A DNA stretch of 64,000 nt from Maricaulis maris MCS10 (GCF_000014745.1 NC_008347.1:3116001-3180000); one strand, 5' to 3'. Numbered from the stretch's first letter, positions 37,297 through 46,684 are shown. Notes: generated by a model from the letters alone, not told the origin. Program-made: numbers and translations.

Positions 37297-38559
37297 ATGC
37301 TGTACAGCGTTTATGAATTCAATCGCATTGCGATGACACCCTGGCGGGCCGCGGCCAATGCCACGCGCCAGGTGATGCGCTCGCCGATGAACCCGATGGG
37401 CGACACCATGGCCGGACGGACCATGGCCGCTGCAGCCGAGCTGTTTGAATCCGTCACCCGGCGCTATGCCAAACCTGAATGGATGATCGACCAGACCGAA
37501 ATCAATGGGCAGACGGTCGGGGTCAGCGAACAGGTCATCTGGACCAAACCCTGGTGCTCGATCGTACACTTCGAACGCGATCACGATGCCCTGGTCGCGG
37601 CGCGGGGTGACACGCCGGACCGCAAGGTTCTCTTTGTCGCGCCGATGTCGGGTCACTACGCCACCCTGCTGCGCGGGACAGTCGAAGCCTTCCTGCCAGA
37701 CAGCGAGGTCTATATCACCGACTGGCAGGACGCTCGCATGGTGCCGGTCACCGACGGTCGCTTCGATCTGGATGACTTCACCAGCTATATTCGCGAAATG
37801 ATCGCCCAGCTCGGACCGGACCTGCACGTAGTCGCGGTCTGTCAGCCTGGCCCGCCGACCCTCGCCGCCATCGCCATGATGGCAGAGGATGATGACCCCA
37901 ACCGGCCCGCCTCGATGACGTTCATGGGCTCGCCGATTGATACACGCCTGTCGCCGACGGTTCCGAACAAGCTGGCCGAAGAAAAGCCATTCGACTGGTT
38001 TGCCAACAATCTGATCCACACGGTACCGGCCCCCAATCCGGGCGCTTTCCGCCGGGTCTATCCAGGCTTCCTTCAGCTGGCTGGCTTCATGAACATGAAT
38101 CTGGACCGTCATGTCGATGCGCACTGGAATTTCTACACCCATCTGGTCGAGGGAGATGGCGACAGTGCTGAAAAGCACCGGACCTTCTACGACGAGTATC
38201 TGGCTGTGATGGACCTATCTGAGGAATTCTACCTGCAAACGATCACCGACGTGTTCCAGGAGCACAAGCTGGCGCGGGGCATACAAACGCATGGAGACCG
38301 CACGGTCGATCCATCGGCCATCAGGGACGTCGCTCTTCTGACCGTTGAAGGCGAGAATGACGATATTTCCGGGATCGGCCAGACCCAGGCAGCCCACACC
38401 CTGTGCGGCAACCTGCCGGACGCCCTCCAGCAGGACTGGGTGCAGCCCTCGGTCGGGCATTACGGGGTATTCAACGGGCGCCGCTTCCGTGAGGAAATCG
38501 CACCGCGGATGAAGTCTTTCATGGATGAAACGGGCAAGGCGGCGCTCGCAACCCGCTAA
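37297..38559 (+). CDS. phaZ: Intracellular poly(3-hydroxybutyrate) depolymerase PhaZ
   Basis: A 420-residue cytoplasmic depolymerase that mobilises PHB granules. The conserved start (LYSVYEFNRIAMTPWR) and the catalytic-site motif VAVCQPGPP, with Cys182 as nucleophile in place of Ser, identify the PhaZ family; a late GHYGVFNG supplies the likely catalytic His. Length is normal. It sits 44 bp after the Sco gene, and a strong terminator follows. Confidence 0.95.
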   Translation: MLYSVYEFNRIAMTPWRAAANATRQVMRSPMNPMGDTMAGRTMAAAAELFESVTRRYAKPEWMIDQTEINGQTVGVSEQVIWTKPWCSIVHFERDHDALVAARGDTPDRKVLFVAPMSGHYATLLRGTVEAFLPDSEVYITDWQDARMVPVTDGRFDLDDFTSYIREMIAQLGPDLHVVAVCQPGPPTLAAIAMMAEDDDPNRPASMTFMGSPIDTRLSPTVPNKLAEEKPFDWFANNLIHTVPAPNPGAFRRVYPGFLQLAGFMNMNLDRHVDAHWNFYTHLVEGDGDSAEKHRTFYDEYLAVMDLSEEFYLQTITDVFQEHKLARGIQTHGDRTVDPSAIRDVALLTVEGENDDISGIGQTQAAHTLCGNLPDALQQDWVQPSVGHYGVFNGRRFREEIAPRMKSFMDETGKAALATR

Positions 38560-38583
38560 CCCCCTCTCCGCCCAGCACAACAA

Positions 38584-38616
38584 AAAAGGCGCCGCCCGAG
38601 ATGGGTGGCGCCTTTT
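38584..38616. terminator. Bidirectional terminator after phaZ
   Basis: A 14-bp stem (38584-38597 with 38603-38616, one G-U pair) with a GAGAT loop and flanking A- and T-runs, between convergent phaZ and the secreted protein gene. Confidence 0.87.
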
Positions 38617-38637
38617 CTGCTTGTGTGCGGCCCTGGA

Positions 38638-40206
38638 TCAGGGCGCTTCGGACGTGAAGGTCAATCCGAGTGAGTTAAAGTCAAAGGTGCCGGCCTCGAT
38701 ATCGACCAGCATGCCTCCGATGCTCAGCGGCGCAGGCGGGGTCATGTCGACCGTCAGAGTGCCACCCTGATTGATGAAGTTGGTCAGCGCAGTCGAAAGC
38801 TGTGCCAGGACCGGGCGCGGAATTTCAGGCGGTGCCGCCATCAACCCCATTCCGAGCATTGCACCAGCCTGGACACGCAGCTCTTCCTTGCTGATGCCTT
38901 GTGTTGTGGCACCTGCTTCCAGAGCCCGGTCGAGAATTGACAGGTCAACCAGACGCATCGAGATGTTGTTGATCAGCAAGGGCGCCATCAGCTGTGCGAC
39001 GACGTCCATCTGTGCCTCTTCGTCGGAGCCGTCCATTGCCCCCAGTGTCGCCATGGTGTCGGGCAGGCTCTCGAGGTAGGCATCATAGCCGGCGACATCC
39101 TGCCCCATTTCGAGGCGCAGGCCGTCGGTCAGCTCGATATAGTTGTCGCCCGTGGTGTAGGCGCGGCCTGTGTTCTCATCGTAGATCGAATTGGCCGCCA
39201 TGCGCAGCTCAAGCTGCTCATAGCCAAGCATGCCGAGCCCCATGGCAAGTTGTGCACCGGCCGGTTTTGACGGATCGGGAATCAGCATTGCCGAGCCAAG
39301 CTCCGCCGTACTGGTGATGCGCGAACCGGAACGCTCCATCGCCGCCGTGAAGTGATCCATCGAGAAATGGACACCAGACGCCTCAACGAGAATATCGCGA
39401 ATGGCAAAGCTGTCATAGACGTCGAGCGGTGATAGGAAGGCGCTCTGGTAATAGGCCTGCGCGACAGAACTGTCATCGGCACCGGCGGCGGCCGCGTCCA
39501 TCATGTCCGCATAGGCTTGCGTCTGGAAGCCGACCAACGAGATCTCGCCCAGGCTCACCGTTACGTCATCGCCGCTTTCGTCAACTCCGGAAAACCCGAA
39601 GCCCAGCATGGCCATGCGGCCGAGTTCGACACGGGTATAGTTCTCGATCACAAGGCGGGCGAGGCTGAATTCAAAAAGACCTGACTCGTCGGCGCCGGTG
39701 CCCGACAACCCGTCAATGCTGAAGCCCTCGAATTCATAGGTGTTCCAGGCCGGCTCGTAGTCTTCATCGGTCTCGCCAGCAACCGCACGGCCAAAATCAG
39801 TTGTAAGCGCCGCATTGGGTCCGTCCAGACTGATCCGGTCCAGGCGGATCACGGTCCCGTCCTCGTTGTCGGTTCCCGATATTCCTTCCAGCGACAGGCC
39901 GTCGAACAGGACCTCACCATTGGAATCGAGGCGCAGGGCCTCGAAGGTCATCCGGTCCGCGTGTACCTCATCGGTCGAGTCGACAGTCTCGTCGTCGAAA
40001 TTGGAGAAGGTCACATCATTGAGTGAGTAACGGCCGTTGCGGTAGTCGACGCTCTCATAGCTGATGGACTCATGGGAGCCGTCAAGGCCCATCCGGGTCA
40101 TTGCTGCCTCGGCAGCGGACCGGCTTTGCGCTTCCACACTGCCTGCCGGCAACATGTAGACGATGACGCTGGCGGCAGCGGCGGCAGTAAGCAGATTATG
40201 TCTCAT
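38638..40206 (-). CDS. Large secreted protein of unknown function
   Basis: A 522-residue exported protein with signal peptide MRHNLLTAAAA...SVEAQS. It is acidic, poor in Lys and Cys, and shows recurring strand-like units of the type DGLSLEGISG, IRLDRISLDGPN, EFEGFSIDGLSG and LARLVIENYTRVELG. These suggest a repeated beta structure in which each unit describes a similar strand-turn element. I do not recognise a family. The ATG at 40206 has an AAGGGGG site. It stands between phaZ and the penicillin-binding protein, as a separate unit with its own promoter region. Confidence 0.75.
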   Translation of the reverse strand: MRHNLLTAAAAASVIVYMLPAGSVEAQSRSAAEAAMTRMGLDGSHESISYESVDYRNGRYSLNDVTFSNFDDETVDSTDEVHADRMTFEALRLDSNGEVLFDGLSLEGISGTDNEDGTVIRLDRISLDGPNAALTTDFGRAVAGETDEDYEPAWNTYEFEGFSIDGLSGTGADESGLFEFSLARLVIENYTRVELGRMAMLGFGFSGVDESGDDVTVSLGEISLVGFQTQAYADMMDAAAAGADDSSVAQAYYQSAFLSPLDVYDSFAIRDILVEASGVHFSMDHFTAAMERSGSRITSTAELGSAMLIPDPSKPAGAQLAMGLGMLGYEQLELRMAANSIYDENTGRAYTTGDNYIELTDGLRLEMGQDVAGYDAYLESLPDTMATLGAMDGSDEEAQMDVVAQLMAPLLINNISMRLVDLSILDRALEAGATTQGISKEELRVQAGAMLGMGLMAAPPEIPRPVLAQLSTALTNFINQGGTLTVDMTPPAPLSIGGMLVDIEAGTFDFNSLGLTFTSEAP

Positions 40207-40313
40207 TGTGACCCCCTTATTGGATCGGTGTTTTCAATTCCCTCAACGGAGAGTTTAACACCGCAATTGCGACACGTCGCTGAAACCTGGCGCTGTTTTG
40301 GGGGGATTCCGTG

Positions 40314-42323
40314 TCAGTCCCGTCCCCCCAATCCGGCCAGAAAAGCGCCGATCGGGTCTTCGCTGGAGTTGTCCGCGGCCTCGTCGGCCGGTTCGGGCAA
40401 AGTCGCCGCTTCAATGTCGGTTTGCGGGAGCTGGGCGATGCGCGCCGCAACCGGGTCGACCCGGGCCTGCAAGCCATCACGGGGGGCAGCGGCCAGGAAA
40501 GCCTGGAAGATCCGCGCAGGTGGGCCACCGCCGGTCGCCCGGTCGGTTGGCGAGTTATCATCATTGCCAGTCCAGACAACTGTCACCAGCTGACCATCAA
40601 ATCCCGCGAACCAGGCATCCCGAAAATCGTTCGTCGTGCCCGTCTTTCCGCCGATCGTGAGGCCCGACACAGCCGCCCGTCGACCGGTACCCTGCCTGAC
40701 ATTGCTGATGAACAGATCACGCATACGCGCCCCGGTTCTCGCGTCCAGAACCAATTCTGCCGTACTGGCAGGTGCCGCAAAGACCAGATCGCCCGACGGC
40801 GTCTCGATCCGATCGATCCCGTAGGCCTGCGCCCGAACCCCACCATTGGCAAAGGGTGTGTAGGCCGAGGCCAGCTCGACAGGCGTGACCTCAAACACTC
40901 CAAGGGCAAGGGAACGGTCGACCCGCATCGTGCTTTCGATGCCCAATCGGCGCGCCAGGCGGGCGACATGTCCCCGACCGGTCTCTTCTGCAATCTGCAC
41001 CGCGATTGAATTGGAGGACCGGATAAAACCCTCACGCAGGCTCATCTCGCCGCGATACTCGTCATTGTAGTTTTGCGGTGCCCAGTCACCGATCCGCACG
41101 GGCGCGTCATTGCGTCTGTCTTCCGGCGACAGACCCGCTTCGAACGCCGAGGCGTAGACGAAGGGCTTGAAGGCCGAACCCGGCTGGCGACGGGCCAGTA
41201 CCGCGCGATTGAACTGCGAGCGCGCATAGGACCGCCCGCCGACCATTGCTCGCACCGCGCCGTCATGGGCCAGTGAAATAAGCGCGCCCTCGCCGGCACC
41301 TGACGCCAGTTCGGAATCGTCCAGTATACCGCTGACCGCTGCCTCGGCCGCTCTCTGGGCATCCACATCAAGCGTCGTGTGCACAACCAGGTCACCATGA
41401 TCCAGACCCGCAATCCCGCGAACCTGTTCGGCGGCCCAGTCGACAAAGTATTGGGCCCCTTGACTGGACGCACCTCGTGACACCCGAATAGGCGTCCGCG
41501 CGGCTTCGATGCGTTCGGCTTCGGTGATGCGTCCGGTTTGCGCCATCAGGTCCAACACGACCGTCGCACGCGCGGCGGCTCGCTGGGCGTCATTGACCGG
41601 GCTGTAGCGCGATGGCGCTTTCAGCAAGCCGGCCAGCAGCGCCGCTTCACCAAGTCCCAGCTCACTCGCCGGCCTTGAAAAATAGCGCAATGAGGCCGCT
41701 TCAACGCCATAGGCACCACCGCCGAAATAGACACGATTGAGATAGAGTTCGAGGATTTCATCCTTGCTGAACCGGCTTTCGAGCCAGAAGGCCAGCATCA
41801 TCTCCTGCACCTTGCGGCGCAGGGTTCGCTCGGGCGACAGGAACAGATTCTTGGCCAGCTGCTGGGTGAGCGTCGAACCGCCCTGGACCACACGCCCGGC
41901 CCGCAGATTGGCGACCATGGCACGACCAAGACCGATGATGTCAACGCCGGGATGGCTGTAAAAGCGGCGATCCTCGACCGCCAGCACGGCATCAACCAGG
42001 TAAGGTGGGAGGTTGTCGATGGTCACCTCGTGACCATGCGCCGAACCTCGCCGGGCAATCAGGGCGCCATCCTGATCGAGAAAGGTGATGGTGGCGGTGC
42101 GTTCGATTGCCTGAAGCCCACTGGTGTCCGGAAGGTCGCGCGCTATCGATACCAGCCATCCGCCGACAAACAGCGCGCCGATGATGAACAGGCTGGCGAA
42201 AGTCCGGAACCAGGGGAAGCCGCCCGCAGTCGATTTGCGACGGGTTGGTCGTTTACGGGTGCGCGACGGTGCCGCCGAACGGGCGCGCTGCGCCGCCTGT
42301 GATTTTCCGGGCCGGCGGGCCAT
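40314..42323 (-). CDS. Class A penicillin-binding protein (PBP1A type)
   Basis: A 669-residue bifunctional peptidoglycan synthase. An Arg/Lys-rich cytoplasmic tail precedes one membrane helix. The GT51 glycosyltransferase shows EDRRFYSHPGVD, GGSTLTQQLAKNLFL and RKVQEMMLAFWLE. The transpeptidase motifs are the S-x-x-K GSAFKPF, the SSN in FIRSSNSIAVQ and the GGKTGTTNDFRDAW box. An acidic C-terminal tail follows. The ATG at 42323 is preceded by GAGGA. Shorter than typical MrcA (~850), lacking the large OB insert; PBP1A-family in the broad sense. Confidence 0.95.
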   Translation of the reverse strand: MARRPGKSQAAQRARSAAPSRTRKRPTRRKSTAGGFPWFRTFASLFIIGALFVGGWLVSIARDLPDTSGLQAIERTATITFLDQDGALIARRGSAHGHEVTIDNLPPYLVDAVLAVEDRRFYSHPGVDIIGLGRAMVANLRAGRVVQGGSTLTQQLAKNLFLSPERTLRRKVQEMMLAFWLESRFSKDEILELYLNRVYFGGGAYGVEAASLRYFSRPASELGLGEAALLAGLLKAPSRYSPVNDAQRAAARATVVLDLMAQTGRITEAERIEAARTPIRVSRGASSQGAQYFVDWAAEQVRGIAGLDHGDLVVHTTLDVDAQRAAEAAVSGILDDSELASGAGEGALISLAHDGAVRAMVGGRSYARSQFNRAVLARRQPGSAFKPFVYASAFEAGLSPEDRRNDAPVRIGDWAPQNYNDEYRGEMSLREGFIRSSNSIAVQIAEETGRGHVARLARRLGIESTMRVDRSLALGVFEVTPVELASAYTPFANGGVRAQAYGIDRIETPSGDLVFAAPASTAELVLDARTGARMRDLFISNVRQGTGRRAAVSGLTIGGKTGTTNDFRDAWFAGFDGQLVTVVWTGNDDNSPTDRATGGGPPARIFQAFLAAAPRDGLQARVDPVAARIAQLPQTDIEAATLPEPADEAADNSSEDPIGAFLAGLGGRD

Positions 42324-42452
42324 GCTCGATCCTCGTCGCAAACAGGGAGGTCCATCTGCGCGCAGCAGGGTTAATTCCCCATGAAGGCAGGCCTTAAAGG
42401 CTTGCGCTCGGATCAGCCTGACTGCACGATATGGCTGAAGAGGGGCCCCACC

Positions 42453-42632
42453 ATGTCAGTCAAGCGTTCACTTCTTGTCCTTGCTGTACTTCTGGGCGCG
42501 GTCAGCCTGTCAGGCTGTATCGCGATCTATGAAGGCACCGACTCGGTATGCCCGCATGGCGACCCAAATGCCGACAATTGGCCCTATTGCGGTGCTGCGC
42601 CACCCGGCGGCGCCCAGCCCTATGACGACTGA
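42453..42632 (+). CDS. Small lipoprotein
   Basis: A 59-residue protein with a textbook lipobox LSGC (Cys22) after a hydrophobic signal (LLVLAVLLGAVS). The mature part is only 38 residues, with two more cysteines (SVCPHGD and PYCGAAPP) that could pair, and a Pro/Gly-rich end. The GAGGGG site upstream supports the start at 42453. Function unknown. Its 3' end overlaps the antiporter gene on the opposite strand by 13 bp. Confidence 0.75.
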   Translation: MSVKRSLLVLAVLLGAVSLSGCIAIYEGTDSVCPHGDPNADNWPYCGAAPPGGAQPYDD

Positions 42633-44491
42633 TCTGGCGCGGAACTTTCCGACTCGGTGCCTGGCGCCGCAAAGCGGATCAGAATTGTTCCCGGCTGCGT
42701 CGGCGGCTCGCGGCCCGTTCCCAACAGGTGAAAAGCGCCATTGGGAAGGCGGGCAATGACAAGGTCCGGACTGTCTCCGACGTCGGCCATATAGGCCTCC
42801 AGTGGATAGGTTTCCGAAAGCTTGGTGTTGCGGAAACGCCAACCCTGCCACCAGTCCCGAGCCAATCCGTCATACCCGCGACCTCGCCGGATGAGGGTAC
42901 GGCCCCGCGCCGTGTAGGCAATGGCCCGGGGGTCATCCTCGACCTTTTCGGCATCGGCCGGGCCGTCGAAACCGGACAATTGGAACACCCGGCTACGCCC
43001 CAGCTCCGGCCCGTATTCGATACAAACCAGGGCGTTGTAGGCATCATTTGGTGAGGCCGCCAACAGCGCCGAGAAACGCGCGACTTCCAATTGCCAGTCG
43101 GCCGCCTCGGACAGGACCTCGCCATAATGGACTTCATGGCCGGCCAACCGCGCTGCGCGCAGGCGTCGCCAACTGGTATCAGCAATGGTGACCGGGATTT
43201 CGGCTTTCTTGAGGGCATCGGCCAAACCGAGGCTCCACGGATTGGCACCGACCAGCAACAAGCGCTCGGGTCCCGACTGTGACAGGCCGAGCAGACGAGC
43301 CAGCGGAGCCACCGCAAAACCACATCCGAACACGCTGATAAAAATGGTCACGAAGACAAGCGGCGCCAGGATTGCCGCATCCTCGCGCCCGACCTCGATC
43401 AGACTCGCCGCGAGATGGCCGGCCGCGGCCGCCGCCACTACGCCGCGCGGGCCGACAATGCCGACAAAGGCCGTCTCCTTCAGATTCAGCCCCGAGCCCC
43501 ATGTCGCCAACGCGACAGTGACCGGCCTGACAAGAAGAATGAACACCGCGACGAAAGCCAGATGCCAGCCATTGAGGGCGAGCAGATCGGACGGGGCGAG
43601 ATCGGCGGCCAGGACCACAAACACGCTGGCAACCAGGATCGATGCAATGCCTTCCTTGAAACGTCGCATCTCCTCGATCGAGGCCAGACGGGAATTGGCC
43701 ACGACCAGACCAAAGAGCGTCACCGCAACGAGGCCGGTTTCATTGGCCAGGGCATCCGCAACCGAAAAGCAGACCAGCACGGCGGCCAGGACCAGGGGGG
43801 CTTTCATCGGCTCGGGAACCCAGCCACGCCGGAAGGCCCGCGACAGGCCTGCGCCGAAGCCGAATCCGAGGGCTGCTCCAATCACTGCGCCGAATACCAG
43901 AGCCATGCCGGCCTGAACCCAATCCTGTCCCAGTGCCGTCTGACGGATCGCCTCGAATACCAAGACAGCCGAAAGCGCACCGATCGGATCGTTGACGATG
44001 CCTTCCCATTTGAGGACAGAGGCTATCCGGGACGGCAGCTTGGCCTGACGCAGAAGTGGCAGGACCACTGTGGGGCCCGTGGTTGTCAACAAGGCCCCGA
44101 TCATGGCCGAGAGGTCCCAAGCCAGACCGGCAACATAGTGCAGGGCCAGCACCGCACCCGCCCAACCCAGTGGGAAGCCCAGAAACACCATGCGCCGGAC
44201 CGGTCCCGACGCATCACGCAGCTCGCGAAAATTGAGCGTGATGCCGCCTTCAAACAGGATCACCGCAACCGCCAGGGCAATCATCGGACGCAGGTAATCG
44301 CCGAAGGCCGCGGACGGATGGACCAGCGGAGACCCGGCGACAACAGCCCAGATAGGCCCGAGAATCAGGCCTGCGCCCATCATCAGGACAATCGATGGCC
44401 AGCGCAGGCGCCAGGCCAGCCACTGTGCAGCGACACCTGAACCGGCGATGAGTGCGATAGTCAGGGTGAGGTCAGGTCCGGTCTCTATCAT
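42620..44491 (-). CDS. CPA1-type Na+(K+)/H+ antiporter with RCK-like C-terminus
   Basis: A 623-residue membrane protein. The first ~400 residues hold 12-13 helices of a cation/proton antiporter (GAGLILGPIWAV, EGGITLNFRELRD, TTTGPTVVLPLLRQ, WEGIVNDPIGALSAV with the ion-binding ND pair, GPRGVVAAAAAGHLA). From residue ~410 a Rossmann-like RCK/TrkA-N region (RLLLVGANPWSLGLADALKK) suggests nucleotide gating. NhaP/KefB-like proteins exchange Na+ or K+ for protons. The specific ion cannot be told. Confidence 0.9.
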   Translation of the reverse strand: MIETGPDLTLTIALIAGSGVAAQWLAWRLRWPSIVLMMGAGLILGPIWAVVAGSPLVHPSAAFGDYLRPMIALAVAVILFEGGITLNFRELRDASGPVRRMVFLGFPLGWAGAVLALHYVAGLAWDLSAMIGALLTTTGPTVVLPLLRQAKLPSRIASVLKWEGIVNDPIGALSAVLVFEAIRQTALGQDWVQAGMALVFGAVIGAALGFGFGAGLSRAFRRGWVPEPMKAPLVLAAVLVCFSVADALANETGLVAVTLFGLVVANSRLASIEEMRRFKEGIASILVASVFVVLAADLAPSDLLALNGWHLAFVAVFILLVRPVTVALATWGSGLNLKETAFVGIVGPRGVVAAAAAGHLAASLIEVGREDAAILAPLVFVTIFISVFGCGFAVAPLARLLGLSQSGPERLLLVGANPWSLGLADALKKAEIPVTIADTSWRRLRAARLAGHEVHYGEVLSEAADWQLEVARFSALLAASPNDAYNALVCIEYGPELGRSRVFQLSGFDGPADAEKVEDDPRAIAYTARGRTLIRRGRGYDGLARDWWQGWRFRNTKLSETYPLEAYMADVGDSPDLVIARLPNGAFHLLGTGREPPTQPGTILIRFAAPGTESESSAPDQSS

Positions 44492-44556
44492 CTGGTGGTG
44501 TTAGCGCGTTTCGTTCCATTCGTCGCCCCGTTGGCGACATACCCTGGGAGGCTGTA

Positions 44557-44814
44557 ATGGACGCTTTACCGCAAGAGGCTCAACTGGCCCTGACATCTTT
44601 CCTGATCGCTTTGGCAGTCGGCGGGCCCGTGGCCCTGTTCGGAGCCGCTACGTCCATCACCTGGCTGCGCCGGATCGGGTCCTTCATGGTCCGCCGCCGG
44701 CTGGTGACCGGACTCCTTGCCAGCTTGCTGGGTGGCGCCGGCCTGTTTGGTTCCGGCCTGGCCGACGTGGGCCCTGACATGGTCGCCAACCTGATCGGCA
44801 CTTTTTTCGTCTAG
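44557..44814 (+). CDS. Small membrane protein
   Basis: An 85-residue protein with two hydrophobic segments (TSFLIALAVGGPVALFGAAT; LLASLLGGAGLFGSGLA) separated by a basic loop (RRIGSFMVRRR). GGGAGG upstream of the ATG supports translation. No family recognised. Its stop overlaps the stop of the next gene on the other strand (CTAG). Confidence 0.65.
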   Translation: MDALPQEAQLALTSFLIALAVGGPVALFGAATSITWLRRIGSFMVRRRLVTGLLASLLGGAGLFGSGLADVGPDMVANLIGTFFV

Positions 44815-45341
44815 CTGGCGCCCTCATCCGAGTGGACCAAATCAAAACCGATGGTCCGGCCACCATAATCGCCGTTGTCATACAGGTCGGCCTGGTCACT
44901 GAACCAGGCAACCAGATGGGCATGCAGTTTTTCAAAAACACCCTGCAAGGCGTCCGCATCGAGGGGCAGGTTCAGATCGAAGACCGGACCGTTTGCGATG
45001 GCAATTTCGACATGCCGGCCCTTCTTCGCGCACGTCAGCACCAATCGCGTCCAGTCGCCAGTGCGAGAGACCTTGACTGCCAGCCCGAATGAAATGGCCC
45101 CAAGTGGCAAGAAACCGCTCCCGGAGACAGAAAAGGCCCCCGACCGGTACGGTCGGGGCGTCCAAGCTCCCTGGGGCGGCACAAGATGCACACAAACATC
45201 ACCCTGGGCGCCGAGAAAGCGGCAGAAGCCGGTGGAAATGTTCTCGGCTACCGAGCGGATCACCGCATAATTGTCCAGCGAGCATCCGCCATAGCGTTCC
45301 GCCGCATCGGCCAGGTCGTCGAACCGGGTCCTGTCGCTCAT
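44811..45341 (-). CDS. Hypothetical cytoplasmic protein
   Basis: A 176-residue soluble protein without signal peptide or membrane segments. It has a helix-rich first part (RFDDLADAAERYGG, YAVIRSVAENISTGF), a beta-rich core (DVCVHLVPPQGAWTPR, FGLAVKVSRTGDWTRLVLTC) and a C-terminal helix. Family not recognised. It is divergent from the glycerophosphodiesterase lipoprotein gene across 62 bp. Confidence 0.65.
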   Translation of the reverse strand: MSDRTRFDDLADAAERYGGCSLDNYAVIRSVAENISTGFCRFLGAQGDVCVHLVPPQGAWTPRPYRSGAFSVSGSGFLPLGAISFGLAVKVSRTGDWTRLVLTCAKKGRHVEIAIANGPVFDLNLPLDADALQGVFEKLHAHLVAWFSDQADLYDNGDYGGRTIGFDLVHSDEGAS

Positions 45342-45403
45342 TTGTCACTCCCGTGCGATACCGGCTCAAGCTAGTGTGCTTGCACTGGAAACGGGAGAGG
45401 GTC

Positions 45404-46399
45404 TTGCGACAAATCTTTATTAGCCTTGGCATCCTGGCTGGAATGGCCGCCTGTTCCGCCGAGGATCAGGCGGCGACACCGCGTGTGTGGACTACGCTCG
45501 ACGGCGAGGCGCCGCTTGTGATCGCCCATCGCGGTGCCAGTGGCGACCGCCCCGAACACACGATCGAGGGCTACACATTGGCCATCGAACAAGGCGCCGA
45601 CGTGATCGAGCCGGACCTGGTGATGACCTCGGATGGCGTACTGGTGGTACGGCATGACCATTATCTCTCGACCACCACCGATATCGCCGACCATCCGGAA
45701 TTTGCCGACCGTCAACGTGTGCAGGGAGGCCGCAACGACTGGTGGGTCGAGGATTTCACCCTCGCCGAAATCCGCACTCTGAGAGCACGCCAGCCCTGGC
45801 CCGAACGTGATCAAACTCATAATGACCGCTACCTGATTCCGACCTTTGAAGAGGTTCTGGATCTGGCGCACTCGCATGGCGTCCGCACCGAGCCTGAAAT
45901 CAAGGCGCCCGGACACTTCGTCACCATCGGCCTCGACCCGCTACCCGAACTTGTTCGCATCCTGCGGGCCCGTGGCCTCGATACAGCCGACGCTCCCACT
46001 GCGATCCAGTGCTTCGAACCGGACTTCCTGGCCCGCCTCAACGGCGAGATCGAAACGCCGCTCTTGATGCTGGTCTTCCCGATGATCGAGCTGGACCCGG
46101 ACGCCGATCCACTCACGCCAACCGTGGCGCTGACCGATGCCGCCACCTTTGCCGATGGCGTCGGGCCGGCAAAATCTCTGGTCATGTCGGCGGATGGAAC
46201 GGACACCGGTTTTGTTGCCGAAGCGCACGCGCTCGGACTAAGCGTCCACCCATGGACATTCCGCGATGATGTCCCCGTTGCCGACGGCGTCAATATCGAA
46301 TCCGAATTGCGTCGGGCCTTTGAAATTGGTGTCGATGGCGTGTTCACCGACTTTCCCGCGACCGCCATAGGCGTTCGTGCGGACATGGCTGGCGAGTAA
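45404..46399 (+). CDS. Glycerophosphodiester phosphodiesterase lipoprotein
   Basis: A 331-residue GDPD TIM-barrel enzyme that hydrolyses glycerophosphodiesters to glycerol-3-phosphate and an alcohol. Catalytic residues lie in IAHRGASGDRPEHTI, DVIEPDLVMTSDGVLVVRHD and a later EPEIKAPG. I choose the TTG start at 45404 after GGGAGAGG, because it yields a proper lipoprotein signal with lipobox MAAC (Cys17). So the enzyme is anchored at the envelope, facing the periplasm. This is GlpQ-like. Confidence 0.9.
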   Translation: MRQIFISLGILAGMAACSAEDQAATPRVWTTLDGEAPLVIAHRGASGDRPEHTIEGYTLAIEQGADVIEPDLVMTSDGVLVVRHDHYLSTTTDIADHPEFADRQRVQGGRNDWWVEDFTLAEIRTLRARQPWPERDQTHNDRYLIPTFEEVLDLAHSHGVRTEPEIKAPGHFVTIGLDPLPELVRILRARGLDTADAPTAIQCFEPDFLARLNGEIETPLLMLVFPMIELDPDADPLTPTVALTDAATFADGVGPAKSLVMSADGTDTGFVAEAHALGLSVHPWTFRDDVPVADGVNIESELRRAFEIGVDGVFTDFPATAIGVRADMAGE

Positions 46400-46414
46400 A
46401 ACCAGGCAAAGAAA

Positions 46415-46444
46415 AACGGCGCGGGGCGGATGCCCTGCGCCGTT
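46415..46444. terminator. Terminator between convergent GDPD and csp genes
   Basis: A 13-bp GC-rich stem (46415-46427 with 46432-46444, one G-U pair) closes a GGAT loop. An A5 run on the left is the U-tract for the minus-strand csp transcript; on the plus strand the T-run is short. Confidence 0.8.
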
Positions 46445-46471
46445 CTCCAGATCTTGCGATCCCGGTCTGCC

Positions 46472-46684
46472 TTAGTCGGCGAGCTGCAGATCAACCGCCT
46501 TCGGGCCCTTGCCGCGACGATCCGGCTCGGTTTCGAAGGAGACTTTCTGGCCATCGCTCAGACCCGGCAGGCCAGAAGCCTGGACGGCAGAGATGTGGAC
46601 GAAGACGTCATCGCCGCCCTCATCCGGTGTGATGAAGCCAAAGCCCTTGCTCTGGTTGAAGAATTTAACGACACCTGTAGACAT
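46472..46684 (-). CDS. Cold shock protein (CspA family)
   Basis: A 70-residue single cold-shock domain. RNP1 is KGFGFI and RNP2 is VFVHI; the rest ([25 protein letters not shown]) is canonical. It binds single-stranded RNA and DNA and acts as an RNA chaperone. The ATG at 46684 is supported by family length; the longer frame is a shadow. The ribosome site lies in GGGAAGGTTCCC just before the start, a small inverted repeat that could pair. Confidence 0.95.
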   Translation of the reverse strand: MSTGVVKFFNQSKGFGFITPDEGGDDVFVHISAVQASGLPGLSDGQKVSFETEPDRRGKGPKAVDLQLAD

